Translations under genes and position numbers: made by a program
The notes under the pieces: generated by a model
What the model was told of the DNA's origin: nothing
The model's input: the letters and a program-made list of their open reading frames with translations, nothing else
Database searches by the model: none
Shown here: positions 18,748 to 28,319 of the stretch, piece after piece
Numbering within the stretch: the stretch's first letter is position 1
Layout: each line of letters opens with the position of its first letter
DNA from: Paenibacillus sp. W2I17
GTDB lineage: Bacteria > Bacillota > Bacilli > Paenibacillales > Paenibacillaceae
Assembly (NCBI RefSeq): GCF_030815985.1
Contig: NZ_JAUSXM010000001.1
Span: 6,138,001-6,202,000, forward strand
Length of the DNA: 64,000 nucleotides
Reading direction: 5' to 3'

Positions 18748-19677
18748 ATGAGTAAGAAACATGAACTGCTCGTTACAGCAGCGAATGTGAAAGAGGCAGA
18801 AGTGCTGCTTCAGGCGGGAGCAGATGCTTTGGTCATTGGAGATGATCGATTCGGCATGCGTCTTCCAGGAAGCTTTAGCGTGGAAGAGACAGCAGAGGTG
18901 GTTGCCATTGCAGCCAAACATCAGGCGCGTGTGTATGTATCCATGACTAATCTGATGTCCAACGAACTGTTGAAAGAATTGCCTGAATATGTTCAAGCAC
19001 TTGGCAGAATCGGTATTGATGGTGTGGAGTTTAATGATCCATCCGTGCTGGCCACCATGAAGGAATACGCGCCACATGTGAAGCTGCACTGGAATGCGGA
19101 GATGACTTCAACGAACTATGCGACGGCCAACTATTGGGGAACCAAGGGAGCTAGTCGCGTTGTACTTGCCCGAGAGTTGAATATGGACGAGTTGACGGAA
19201 ATGGTTCCTTTTTTGAAGGTGGAGGCTCAGGTTCAGGTGCATGGCATGACGAATATTTATCATTCCAAGCGCAGTCTGGTGCAAAGTTATATGGCTCATC
19301 AAGGGCGGCCGGTTGAGGGACATCTGGGTAAAGAACGGGGATTGTTCCTGATCGAGGCTGAACGCCGGGATGAGAAATTCCCGATCTACGAGGATATTAA
19401 CGGTACACACATTATGAGCTCAGAGGATATATGTATCCTCGAAGATCTTCATCTGTTGATGGAGGCGGGTGTGCACAGTTTCAAAATCGAAGGTATCTTA
19501 AAATCACTTACCTACAATGAAGCTGTTGTACGTGCATATCGGACAGCGATTGACAGTTATATAGCCGATTCTGATGCATATGAGTTCTCTGAAGAGTGGC
19601 TCGCTGAGGTACGGAAGTTACAGGACCCTGAACGTGAATTATCGTTTGGATTTTTCTATAAAGAACAAGTGTATTAA
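18748..19677 (+). CDS. trhP1: U32 family protein, tRNA U34 hydroxylation subunit 1 (YrrN-like)
   Basis: 309 residues, the length of the short U32 paralogue. Begins ELLVTAANVKEAEVLLQAGADALVIGDDRFG, and contains EMTSTNYATANYWG, VHGMTNIYHSKR and FKIEGILKSLTYNEAVVRAYR, which is the U32 core. Established knowledge: B. subtilis YrrN/YrrO (TrhP1/TrhP2) are needed for prephenate-dependent 5-hydroxyuridine at tRNA position 34. The cysteines that hold the Fe-S cluster in the long partner are absent here, so it probably works with the next gene. GGAGGGG upstream; an 8-base gap to the next unit's RBS region suggests co-expression. Older annotations call it a peptidase. Confidence 0.85.
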   Translation: MSKKHELLVTAANVKEAEVLLQAGADALVIGDDRFGMRLPGSFSVEETAEVVAIAAKHQARVYVSMTNLMSNELLKELPEYVQALGRIGIDGVEFNDPSVLATMKEYAPHVKLHWNAEMTSTNYATANYWGTKGASRVVLARELNMDELTEMVPFLKVEAQVQVHGMTNIYHSKRSLVQSYMAHQGRPVEGHLGKERGLFLIEAERRDEKFPIYEDINGTHIMSSEDICILEDLHLLMEAGVHSFKIEGILKSLTYNEAVVRAYRTAIDSYIADSDAYEFSEEWLAEVRKLQDPERELSFGFFYKEQVY

Positions 19678-19694
19678 TAGACGAGGTGAACAGA

Positions 19695-21023
19695 ATGGAA
19701 ACAGTGGCGGTACAGCGGAAGTTCTCGGGTAAACGTAACCGTCTGGACAAACCGGAGCTGCTAGCTCCGGCGGGTAATCTGGAAAAACTGAAATTTGCGA
19801 TCCATTACGGCGCAGATGCCGTATATATCGGTGGACAGGCCTATGGACTCCGTTCCAACGCGGATAACTTCAGCTTTGAAGAGATGCGTGAAGGTGTGGA
19901 GTTTGCCAAAAAGTATGGAGCCAAAGTGTTCGTAGCGACAAACATCTATGCACATAATGAGGATGTTGAGGGTATCGAAACATACCTGCAAAACCTCTAT
20001 AAAGCGGGAATCTCTGCGATCATCGTAGCTGATCCGGCTATTATTGAAGTAGCCCTTCGTGCTGTGCCAGGCCTTGAGGTACATCTAAGTACTCAACAAT
20101 CCACACTCAACTGGCAAGCCGTGAAGTTCTGGAAAGATGAAGGACTCCCGCGTGTTGTTCTCGGACGTGAGACCAGCTTCGAAGAGATTGAAGAGATCAA
20201 GGCAAATGTGGATATCGAAATTGAAGCCTTTATTCACGGGGCGATGTGTTCCTCGTATTCCGGACGTTGCGTGCTCTCCAATCACTTTACGGATCGGGAC
20301 TCCAACCGGGGCGGCTGTTGCCAGTCTTGTCGCTGGAAGTATGATCTGTTCGAGGATGCGAGAGAAGATACGGTGTGGGTTAGCGAAGAGGACATGCAGA
20401 TGAAGGCACCTGCGCCATTCAAACTGGGTGAGAATCAGCTTCCCCTGTTCCAGGAACAGGATAATTCATTCTCCATGGGATCTAAGGATCTGTGCATGAT
20501 TGGCCATATTCCCGAGTTGATTGATGTGGGTGTGGACAGTTTCAAGATCGAAGGACGTATGAAATCGATCCACTACGTGGCAACTGTGGTTAATGTATAC
20601 CGTCAAGCCATTGATGCCTATATGGCAGACCCGGAAAATTATGTTCTGAAACCTGAATGGGTTGAAGAATTGAACAAAGCGGCAAATCGTCCGTTGAATA
20701 CCGGATTTTTCTATGACACACCAGACCATGAAGATCATATCTATGAACCGGAAGAAAAGGCTGTACCTTTTGACTTCGCTGGCTTGGTCATGGGGTATGA
20801 TGCTGAAACAGGAATGGCAACCATTCAACAGCGCAATCACTTCAAACCAGGGCAGGAAATCGAATTTTTCGGTCCGGGAGGTCACTTTTTCAAACAGGTC
20901 GTCGGTGAAATACAGGATGAAGAAGGCAATGTTCTCGATGCAGCCCGTCACCCGTTGCAACTGATTAAAATGAAGGTAGATCAACCGGTTTCGTACTTCG
21001 ATATGATGAGAAAAAAGAAGTAG
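19695..21023 (+). CDS. trhP2: U32 family protein, tRNA U34 hydroxylation subunit 2 (YrrO-like)
   Basis: 442 residues from the ATG at 19695 (GAGGTGA upstream). U32 core LLAPAGNLEKLKFAIHYGADAVY, then VHLSTQQSTLN, IEAFIHGAMCSSYSGRC, a cysteine-rich stretch with CCQSC (about residue 215) that provides the iron-sulfur ligands, and SKDLCMIGHIPELIDVGVDSFKIEGR. The C-terminal 80 residues form the barrel domain of long U32 proteins. Role as for the preceding gene: prephenate-derived hydroxylation of wobble uridine. A terminator follows. TrmR, which would methylate the product to 5-methoxyuridine, is not in the window. Confidence 0.87.
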   Translation: METVAVQRKFSGKRNRLDKPELLAPAGNLEKLKFAIHYGADAVYIGGQAYGLRSNADNFSFEEMREGVEFAKKYGAKVFVATNIYAHNEDVEGIETYLQNLYKAGISAIIVADPAIIEVALRAVPGLEVHLSTQQSTLNWQAVKFWKDEGLPRVVLGRETSFEEIEEIKANVDIEIEAFIHGAMCSSYSGRCVLSNHFTDRDSNRGGCCQSCRWKYDLFEDAREDTVWVSEEDMQMKAPAPFKLGENQLPLFQEQDNSFSMGSKDLCMIGHIPELIDVGVDSFKIEGRMKSIHYVATVVNVYRQAIDAYMADPENYVLKPEWVEELNKAANRPLNTGFFYDTPDHEDHIYEPEEKAVPFDFAGLVMGYDAETGMATIQQRNHFKPGQEIEFFGPGGHFFKQVVGEIQDEEGNVLDAARHPLQLIKMKVDQPVSYFDMMRKKK

Positions 21024-21093
21024 GCTCAAATACCTATAATGTGTCAATATTGTATTATGATTTAACAAAATAGTGTTATGAATTTTAAATGGG

Positions 21094-21129
21094 GACCTCC
21101 GTTTATCGGCAGATGGGGGTCTTTTTTTT
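21094..21129 (+). terminator. Terminator after trhP2
   Basis: GACCTCC pairs with GGGGGTC around a 14-base loop, then eight T. The remaining 130 bases up to the chemoreceptor hold only an AT-rich probable promoter. Confidence 0.75.
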
Positions 21130-21263
21130 ATAGAAAAATAGGAATAAAGTTGTAAAATATTTCTGGGAAGTGAAAGGGGAACGAAGAAAGCTGTCGAATA
21201 CTACATATTTATAGGGGAGAGAAAGAAAAATCTAACAAGTAAATTACTGGCAGGTGAATGGGA

Positions 21264-23546
21264 TTGGTTCAAAAGAAGCAGAAAGACAGTGGGGAGCAAG
21301 TGACAAAAGCCGAGCAGGTTAATCCTGAGAAGGTTCAGAAAGTGAAGAAAGAAAAAGTAGTCAAAAGCAAAACCTCAGGCAGTGGCAAAAGATTGTTTAA
21401 GATTGACCGCAGCAAGCTCAAGCTGGGCTGGATCAAGACTGATTGGGTGAAGAAACAATTTAGAAACCGGGATTGGAAAAACCTTGGAGGTTCTTCTTTC
21501 CAACAGATTAAGAAGGCAAATCCGGTTAAATCCGTAGGGGTTAAACTGTTCTTGATCTTTTTTGCGGGAATTATGATTTTTGTAGTAAGTTTAGGTCTAT
21601 TATCCTATTCAAAAGCCAAGGGTACGATAGAGAAAAATGCCTCACGTGCCAATCAGGAGACCATTGATCAGACCAAACAAAAAATGGACATTATTTTGGA
21701 GAGATTTGTGGATACATCCACACAGATTTTCTTTGATCCAGAAATGCAGTCCTTGCTACAAAAAATGTCAGATCAAAATCTGACTGCGTACGATACATTC
21801 ATAAACTCAAGTTCTATCAACAAGCAACTGTCCAATGTTGCATTTACAAATAAATCTATGGAAGCGATTTATTTGGTACCTACGGACGATACGAAGTCCG
21901 TTATGGGTACAGGTAGCAACAGTTCATCCATGGGCAACATTCGCCAGGAAACATGGTACAGTGAGTTGATTGAGGCGGGCGGTTATCGCTGGCTTCCAAC
22001 AGAGGTCAAGGAAGATGGCTCAACCCCAACGTTTAAAATTGCACGTTCCATGAAAAACCTGCAGGGAACGACCCAGTCTTATGTTCTGGTTATTGAACTG
22101 AAACTGGAAGTTTTGGAGGAACAATTGAAATCGCTTGATCTGGGGCCAGGAGCTATTCTTCAACTGATTGCTCCGGATAATAAAGTGGTTGCATCCTCCA
22201 TCTCGGATCGTACAGGACAAGATACAGAGCTTGCATTTGTCAAAGAGTTGACCGAACCAGCAGGTAGCACGAATACGGAGTATACGGTAGATGGCAAATC
22301 TACGGAAATGCTGGCTGTATACAGTACGATGGATACAGCCAATTGGAAACTGGTTGGTATGATACCTACCTCTGTTTTGGTTCAGGACGCAAAAGGCATT
22401 CTGACTCTGACCCTGTGGATGGCGCTGATTGATGCGGGGATTGCAGTATTGATCGGGATCTGGATGGTGCGTATGATCGCTCGTCCACTTGGCAGATTGA
22501 AAGACCTGATGCAGGAAGGTGCGAAAGGTAATCTTAAAGTTCGTACACCATATAGCTCCAAAGATGAAATTGGTCAGCTCTCATCTGCCTTCAATCTGAT
22601 GATGGAGCAGATTACTAAGCTGGTTGAACAAACCAATCGTTCTGCGCAGGAAGTATTGGATACAGCCTCTGAGCTGAGCAGTGCATCCAAGAAAACGGCT
22701 GTATCTGCTTCGGAGATCGCTGTAGCTACAGAGGAGATCGCAGGCGGTGCAGGCAGTTTGGCAACCGAAGCGGAACGTGGTAATGAATTAACTGACAATA
22801 TCTCTCGTCAGATGCAGAGTGTAATCGCTGCTAATGAACAGATGGGTGATTCTGCTCGTCATGTAGAGAAGTCCAGTCAGACAGGAACACAACATCTGAA
22901 TCAGTTGATGACCAAAACCCAGAAGACAGAAGAAATGATTGGTGCACTGGTGAATAAGGTTGATTCGCTGAAAGAGAGCACATCCTCTGTTCTGAAAGTG
23001 CTTGAAGTGCTGCAAAACATAACGAAACAGACAAATATCCTTTCCCTGAATGCGACCATTGAAGCAGCACGTGCCGGTGCAGCCGGACGCGGATTCATGG
23101 TGGTGGCAGATGAGGTTCGTCAGCTTGCGGCTCAATCCAGACAATCCATTGAGATGGTTGGAGAGATCACAGACAAAATCATGACTGAAATGAATGAGAC
23201 CGTGGATGCTTTGTCTGCAGCTTATCCATTATTCAAGGAACAGATGGATGCGGTTAAAGATACCAACGTCATCTTTGCTTCCGTACAGGAACAGATGGGT
23301 GCATTTGTGGAACGTCTGGGCATGGTGACAGGTTCTATTGGAGAATTAAGCCAATCCCAAGGTACGTTGTCTGAAGCCATGAGCAATGTCAGCGCTGTAG
23401 CTGAAGAATCTTCTGCAACGTCCCAAGAAGTAGCTTCCTTGAGCAGTGAACAGCAAAATATCAGTAACCAGCTGGTCAATCTATCTGGCAAACTGGAGAA
23501 TGTGTCCACTGAACTGAAAGAAACCTTGTCACGCTTTACGGTGTAA
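21264..23546 (+). CDS. Methyl-accepting chemotaxis protein with long basic N-terminal extension
   Basis: 760 residues from the TTG at 21264, which has AGGTG seven bases upstream; the ATG at 21258 is only one base from it. About 90 lysine-rich cytoplasmic residues precede the first membrane segment (about residues 94-115), an extracytoplasmic dCache-like sensor (about 120-375) follows, then a second membrane segment, a HAMP domain (RPLGRLKDLMQEGAKGNL) and the methyl-accepting helical hairpin, whose tip reads NATIEAARAGAAGRGFMVVADEVRQLAAQ without the usual Glu-Glu-Gln before GRGF. The ligand cannot be predicted. A standalone gene between two terminators. Confidence 0.92.
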   Translation: MVQKKQKDSGEQVTKAEQVNPEKVQKVKKEKVVKSKTSGSGKRLFKIDRSKLKLGWIKTDWVKKQFRNRDWKNLGGSSFQQIKKANPVKSVGVKLFLIFFAGIMIFVVSLGLLSYSKAKGTIEKNASRANQETIDQTKQKMDIILERFVDTSTQIFFDPEMQSLLQKMSDQNLTAYDTFINSSSINKQLSNVAFTNKSMEAIYLVPTDDTKSVMGTGSNSSSMGNIRQETWYSELIEAGGYRWLPTEVKEDGSTPTFKIARSMKNLQGTTQSYVLVIELKLEVLEEQLKSLDLGPGAILQLIAPDNKVVASSISDRTGQDTELAFVKELTEPAGSTNTEYTVDGKSTEMLAVYSTMDTANWKLVGMIPTSVLVQDAKGILTLTLWMALIDAGIAVLIGIWMVRMIARPLGRLKDLMQEGAKGNLKVRTPYSSKDEIGQLSSAFNLMMEQITKLVEQTNRSAQEVLDTASELSSASKKTAVSASEIAVATEEIAGGAGSLATEAERGNELTDNISRQMQSVIAANEQMGDSARHVEKSSQTGTQHLNQLMTKTQKTEEMIGALVNKVDSLKESTSSVLKVLEVLQNITKQTNILSLNATIEAARAGAAGRGFMVVADEVRQLAAQSRQSIEMVGEITDKIMTEMNETVDALSAAYPLFKEQMDAVKDTNVIFASVQEQMGAFVERLGMVTGSIGELSQSQGTLSEAMSNVSAVAEESSATSQEVASLSSEQQNISNQLVNLSGKLENVSTELKETLSRFTV

Positions 23547-23569
23547 CAAGCCAAGGTTGAAATGAGGAG

Positions 23570-23603
23570 AACCTGCCCCGCACATGGGACAGGTTTTCTT
23601 TTT
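23570..23603 (+). terminator. Terminator after chemoreceptor
   Basis: AACCTGCCCC pairs with GGGACAGGTT, followed by TTCTTTTT. Its position inside the 5' extension of the next frame supports the later start of the PBP gene. Confidence 0.75.
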
Positions 23604-23669
23604 GTTTACCGGATAATCCCAAGTCATATCAGCAATAATATGGTCAAAACGACAAAAGGTGAGATTGGG

Positions 23670-25481
23670 ATGCATCTCCTTGCGAAACGGCGAATCTATA
23701 TAACTTGTATTCTTCTAACTCTTGTCTTTGGATTGCTTATATTGCGATTGGGATGGGTCCAGATCGTTCAGGTGAATCAGACGATGCCTGGATTACACCG
23801 AACGGTACGTGAAATGTCTGTATTGCAGCGTGAACGCGGGGTGATGCTTGACCCGGGGCGTGGACAATTTACGGATTACAAGGGTGAGGCGTTGACCGGT
23901 AAGCTGCAATGGGGGCTGGTTCTTTTTCCACAGGCAAGTCCATTAGAGAAATTACGCAAGCAAGGGGCATTAGAAGGCTCCGAGATGACACAGTTGGCAG
24001 CTATATTACATACCGATCTGGATCAATTGAAGAAGGAATGGAATCAGGAAAGTATACTTCATTTCTGGACAGCAGGTACACATCAACCTGTTCATTTGAC
24101 CGCTGCCCAGGTGGAGCGTCTACGTAGTTTGCACCTGCAAGGAGCTGGCATTTATCCAATGATGACAAGGTATCTTCAGGGGCATACAGGAATGCAATGG
24201 ATGGGTTATCTGGCTGAACAGCCTGAGTCCTCCAAAGTTCTAACTGGGCATCAGGATGAAGTGAAACAGCCATTTGCCATGAAATCAGGGGCAGCTGGAC
24301 TGGAGAGGACACTTGAACCCCTATTAAGGGGAATTGGCCCTACGCTTGTATCACGCATGGTCTCGGGTGGTGGAGAGATTATCCCTGATATTCAGCCGCA
24401 TGTCATTGCACCGACCAATAGCCATTATCCTTTACGTGTAGAAACCACAGTGGATGCTGAGTTACAGCGTGGGTTGGAGGAGTTGACGCAAGAATCTGGA
24501 TTACAGGAAGGGGCCATTGTTGTGTTAGATGCCGCTAATGCAGATGTTCGCGCCATGATCTCCCGCCCTTTCTATCAGCCACAACATGTGAACCCTAAAG
24601 AATCGTCCTGGGGGAATCGTGCAGTACAGGGAGCCGTACCAGGTTCCATTTTCAAAATTGTCACTGCCGCTGCTGCTTTGGAGTATCATGCGGTTTCTAA
24701 CGGAGAAGAATTCCATTGCGGTGGTGAGTACGGAAGATATGGGCTGTCTTGCTGGAAGGAGCATGGACATGGAGACCTGAATCTGGAGCAAGGATTCGCT
24801 GAGTCTTGCAACATCGTATTCGCGGAAACGGCGCGCAGGCTTAGTATGGAACAACTGGAGAACACGGCTGATCGTCTGGGACTCGCGCGTCCGATTGGAT
24901 GGGAGGGGAAGCAGATGGCAGGAATGCCCGTGTTACGACACTTTGATCATGAGGATCAAGGGCGTGTGAGAACAGAGGCTGTTACTGATGCTGATGAAGG
25001 TGCGAAAATACAGACAGCAATCGGTCAGCGCGATGTCTTGGTCACACCGCTGCAAGCTGCCAATCTGATCGTTACATTGTTACATGATGGAAAGGTTAGT
25101 GCCCCACGTCTCGTTAAGCGCATCCGATATGCGGATGGTGGCACCATGCTGGAGATGCCCTTGCATGATTCACCTTCAGCATCAGGACAGATTGCTCCCG
25201 CAACAGCGCATAAACTGTTATCCTGGATGAATAAGGTAGTTCGTGAGGGAACAGGAAAATCCCTGCAGCGTGCACGGTGGCATGTTGCAGGGAAATCAGG
25301 TACAGCTCAGGTACAGAAACATGGAGAGAAGCGCAACAATCAATGGTTCATTGGTTATGGACCGGTAGAACAACCCAAATATGCTGTAGCTGTTCTTGTT
25401 CAAAATGTCTCTCCTGGCAGCCAACATCAGGCGACGGCTCTCTTCAGGAAGGTGATGGACTACTTGGCTGAGTCCTCATGA
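23670..25481 (+). CDS. pbpI: Class B penicillin-binding protein, PbpI/SpoVD-like transpeptidase
   Basis: 603 residues from the ATG at 23670 (AAGGTGAG upstream). An N-terminal membrane anchor (ITCILLTLVFGLLILRLGWVQ) precedes the PBP dimerisation domain, then the transpeptidase with SxxK in PGSIFKIVTA (about residue 328), SxN in AESCNIVF and KSGTAQ (the KTG-type motif). It crosslinks peptidoglycan outside the membrane. The gene sits downstream of the trhP pair, where B. subtilis carries pbpI (yrrR), so the symbol is by position and type. Its last 22 bases overlap the 3' end of the convergent AI-2E permease gene. Confidence 0.85.
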   Translation: MHLLAKRRIYITCILLTLVFGLLILRLGWVQIVQVNQTMPGLHRTVREMSVLQRERGVMLDPGRGQFTDYKGEALTGKLQWGLVLFPQASPLEKLRKQGALEGSEMTQLAAILHTDLDQLKKEWNQESILHFWTAGTHQPVHLTAAQVERLRSLHLQGAGIYPMMTRYLQGHTGMQWMGYLAEQPESSKVLTGHQDEVKQPFAMKSGAAGLERTLEPLLRGIGPTLVSRMVSGGGEIIPDIQPHVIAPTNSHYPLRVETTVDAELQRGLEELTQESGLQEGAIVVLDAANADVRAMISRPFYQPQHVNPKESSWGNRAVQGAVPGSIFKIVTAAAALEYHAVSNGEEFHCGGEYGRYGLSCWKEHGHGDLNLEQGFAESCNIVFAETARRLSMEQLENTADRLGLARPIGWEGKQMAGMPVLRHFDHEDQGRVRTEAVTDADEGAKIQTAIGQRDVLVTPLQAANLIVTLLHDGKVSAPRLVKRIRYADGGTMLEMPLHDSPSASGQIAPATAHKLLSWMNKVVREGTGKSLQRARWHVAGKSGTAQVQKHGEKRNNQWFIGYGPVEQPKYAVAVLVQNVSPGSQHQATALFRKVMDYLAESS

Positions 25482-26656
25482 TTCTTCGCAGAAACGGGAC
25501 GTTGTACAGTAGATTCGGCAGAATTCGATGAGGCCTTATTCACAGGTGGGTCCATCACTAATGGAGAGGACTCAAATTCATCTTTTGGCAGGTGAATCCA
25601 CTTTTGCAGGTACCCTTGTTGTAACAGTTCTTTCAGAAGGATCAGGAGCACTGGAGATAACACTACACCAGCCAGGCCAAAGATCGAAAGCGAGATCAGC
25701 ATAAACGAAAGCATCAAGTACGCCGAAGATACACCAATCGAGTTACCCGATATTTTCGGTTCCAGCAACTGCCGTGTCAGCATCGTCACTGCCAGAATCA
25801 CAATCAGGCCAATCGCCAGGCTGCTATTGCCAATAATGAATAAGTAGACGATCCATGGAATAAACACAACAGGAACGCCAAGCAATGGTACCAGATCAAA
25901 AACCGCACAGACTGCTGCAATGGTAAAGGCATTAGAGGTTCCCAAAATCAACAAACCTGCATAAATCAATACAAATGTAATGAGCATCATGATCATCTGT
26001 GCCTTCAGATACGAGCGGATTGTCTTGAACACGTGATTACGCATGAATTCAATAGCTAACTTTAATGTTTTGGGCGTTTTCGCACGGGCGAACTTGCGCC
26101 AGGATTCAATCTCGATACTGAGGAAAAATGCCAGAATAATCGCAATTCCGAAGTTCGTAATAAACGAAGAGAATGAACTGAGGAAACCTACGACGAATTG
26201 CGCGCCGCTAGTTACCCATTTGGACAGGAACCCGGTCAGTGTTGCAAAATAATCATTCGCTTTTTCCATAACTCCATCAGGGAGAGCGTCTGACTTGTCC
26301 TGAATGAATAACACCAGATTGGTGAATTCACGTTGTATCATTTCAATGTATACAGGGAAATTATCTTGAAGATTGGAAATTTGTGAAATGATAATCAAGC
26401 CTACCCCAAAAAAGGCAGCGACAATTAATGCAAGAAACAACAAGACGGAGATGGCGGCTCCAAGTGTCTTGGGCAATCCTTTGCGATGTAAAAATTTGGC
26501 CAGCGGTTCAATCATCCAATACACAATGAATGATAGAAAGACCGGTGCAGCCACATGGTATAATTGACTGAAACCGTACATGATCACATACACGGTTAAT
26601 ACGAGCAACGCGATGTCAAAGACGGTTCGCCCGTATTTTTTGTAAAGCGGTAGCAT
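25460..26656 (-). CDS. AI-2E/UPF0118-family membrane permease, second copy
   Basis: 398 residues from the ATG at 26656, with AAAGGAG about eight bases upstream; an ATG six bases earlier is less well placed. Eight predicted membrane segments, the family motif FDLVPLLGVPVVFIPW at about residue 250, and a conserved PKISGNSIGVS region near residue 300. The last 40 residues are a hydrophilic Ser/Pro/Glu tail (SSPLVMDPPVNKASSNSAE). Not a recent duplicate of 11808-12875: the two differ throughout. The substrate is unknown (ion antiport or quorum-signal export in relatives). Its stop lies inside the end of the PBP gene. Confidence 0.88.
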   Translation of the reverse strand: MLPLYKKYGRTVFDIALLVLTVYVIMYGFSQLYHVAAPVFLSFIVYWMIEPLAKFLHRKGLPKTLGAAISVLLFLALIVAAFFGVGLIIISQISNLQDNFPVYIEMIQREFTNLVLFIQDKSDALPDGVMEKANDYFATLTGFLSKWVTSGAQFVVGFLSSFSSFITNFGIAIILAFFLSIEIESWRKFARAKTPKTLKLAIEFMRNHVFKTIRSYLKAQMIMMLITFVLIYAGLLILGTSNAFTIAAVCAVFDLVPLLGVPVVFIPWIVYLFIIGNSSLAIGLIVILAVTMLTRQLLEPKISGNSIGVSSAYLMLSFMLISLSIFGLAGVVLSPVLLILLKELLQQGYLQKWIHLPKDEFESSPLVMDPPVNKASSNSAESTVQRPVSAKNHEDSAK

Positions 26657-26830
26657 GGACATGGCTCCTTTGATGGCAATAATTAGATTGTATTTATTGT
26701 ACACGATAGCTATCTTTTTGGGAAAACAGGATTCAAGAAAAGTCTGAACTATGATAAAATTAAAGGCGGTTTATTTTAGATAGTGCCATAGTGCACCGTA
26801 ATTCAGCAGGAGAAGTGGGGAGCTTGCAAC

Positions 26831-28234
26831 ATGACAACGATACTTCATAGTATTTTACTGTGGTTATTGTATCTTTCATCTTTTTACGCCTTTATTCCAA
26901 GTTTGATCAGCAGGCTTTTTGGTTTTCGTGTATTTCGACGGGGAAGAAGTGATACACAATTTGCATTAACATTTGACGATGGGCCAGATCCACATTATAC
27001 GCCGAGATTGCTCGATCTGCTTCGTCAGCATCAAGCAAAAGCCACATTTTTTGTCGTTGGAGAACATGCAGCGAGTCATCCTGAACTCATACAGCGCATA
27101 CATGAGGAAGGTCATCTTATTGGCATTCATAATTATATTCACAAGACGAACTGGCTCATGCGGCCACGTACCGTTCGAGATCAGATTCAGCGAACAGGTC
27201 AGATTATTCATGAAGTAACCGGCGTGAAGACTTGTTATTATCGTCCACCGTGGGGGATTATGAATTTGTTTGATTTTTTCAGCAAGAAAGAACGAAAGAT
27301 TGTACTGTGGTCTTCTATGTTTGAAGACTGGAGAAGCCGAGTAGGTGCCCAGAGATTGACCGAACGGATGCTGAAGGAACTGAGAGGCGGAGAGGTCATG
27401 TTGCTGCATGATCGAGGAACGACCCTTGGTGCTGATGCACACGCGCCGGAGCAGATGCTTCAGGCGCTGGAAGTCGTCTTGCAGGAAGCTGAACGGCTAG
27501 GCCTGCAAAGCGTACGCGTTGATACGTTGATGGGAGGTATCACAGTGAGCGAATCTCAGAACAAAACGCAATTACAGACACCATTGAAGCTATGGAAACG
27601 AATCGTTGTTGCCTTATGGCTGGGCTGGGAGAAGTTGTTCCACTGGGTATATCATCTACGGACGGCTTCGCCAGAGGACCCCATGCTGCACTTCAGATCA
27701 CGTGTATATCACGGAGCACGGGTGGAGATGAATGACGGCCATGTCATTCAAAATGGAGATCCGGTGATAGAACTGCATTTTGACAATCAAAAGTTGTTTG
27801 AACTTGGAGTGACATCACGTTCCAGTATGCATTTGGCTATTCGCATGATTCGGACCATGGAACAGCAATTGCCGGATCTGGCACGCATGGTGGCACTCGA
27901 ACCTGAGTTACAATCTGCCAAGGCCATATACGGTGTGAGTATGATTAACAGAGGTCCGGAAAAATTCGGATTTACCATACAAGAATTGCCTCCTGGACCG
28001 TTCAGTGCTGCATCTAAAGTATACCTGAAACTGCTCTTAAGTGTGATCCATCCTGCCGGAACCAAACGCCTGAAACAGCGTGCAGAACAATTGGTACCCA
28101 AGATGATTGCCATGCCGCTGGATCTACTGTTGGAACGTTACGGTCAACATATGATGCAGGTGGCAGCAACGGTAGAAGAATCCAGAGATGAATCGTTGTT
28201 AATTGAACAAGAGATACTGCCAGAGCGGAACTAA
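26831..28234 (+). CDS. Polysaccharide deacetylase (NodB) with a C-terminal accessory domain
   Basis: 467 residues. An N-terminal hydrophobic segment (LLWLLYLSSFYAFIPSLIS) anchors or exports it. The NodB domain covers about residues 40-230: TFDDGPD with the metal and catalytic Asp pair, HNYIH (the HxxxH metal motif), RPPWGIMN and the late MLLHD. It likely N-deacetylates peptidoglycan or chitin-type amino sugars. Residues about 240-460 form a second domain with DGHVIQNGDPVIELHFDNQKL and a helix-rich end, reminiscent of the B. subtilis YkoP-type domain found behind deacetylases; I am less sure of that. GAAGTGGGG precedes the ATG. A terminator follows. Confidence 0.85.
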   Translation: MTTILHSILLWLLYLSSFYAFIPSLISRLFGFRVFRRGRSDTQFALTFDDGPDPHYTPRLLDLLRQHQAKATFFVVGEHAASHPELIQRIHEEGHLIGIHNYIHKTNWLMRPRTVRDQIQRTGQIIHEVTGVKTCYYRPPWGIMNLFDFFSKKERKIVLWSSMFEDWRSRVGAQRLTERMLKELRGGEVMLLHDRGTTLGADAHAPEQMLQALEVVLQEAERLGLQSVRVDTLMGGITVSESQNKTQLQTPLKLWKRIVVALWLGWEKLFHWVYHLRTASPEDPMLHFRSRVYHGARVEMNDGHVIQNGDPVIELHFDNQKLFELGVTSRSSMHLAIRMIRTMEQQLPDLARMVALEPELQSAKAIYGVSMINRGPEKFGFTIQELPPGPFSAASKVYLKLLLSVIHPAGTKRLKQRAEQLVPKMIAMPLDLLLERYGQHMMQVAATVEESRDESLLIEQEILPERN

Positions 28235-28263
28235 AAGGACTGATCACACCAACCAGCAAAAGA

Positions 28264-28313
28264 AAAGGGTTGCCCTTCGCCATATTTGGCAGAAGAGCAA
28301 CCCTTTATTTATT
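28264..28313. terminator. Bidirectional terminator between deacetylase and ilvD
   Basis: AAAGGGTTGC pairs with GCAACCCTTT around an inner CTTC/GAAG and GCCA/TGGC stem; A-rich and T-rich flanks suit both strands. Confidence 0.85.
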
Positions 28314-28319
28314 AGTGAA

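Noticed and set aside
23562..23669. A longer N-terminus for the PBP gene
   Set aside because: The extension contains the chemoreceptor terminator; a clear RBS precedes the ATG at 23670.
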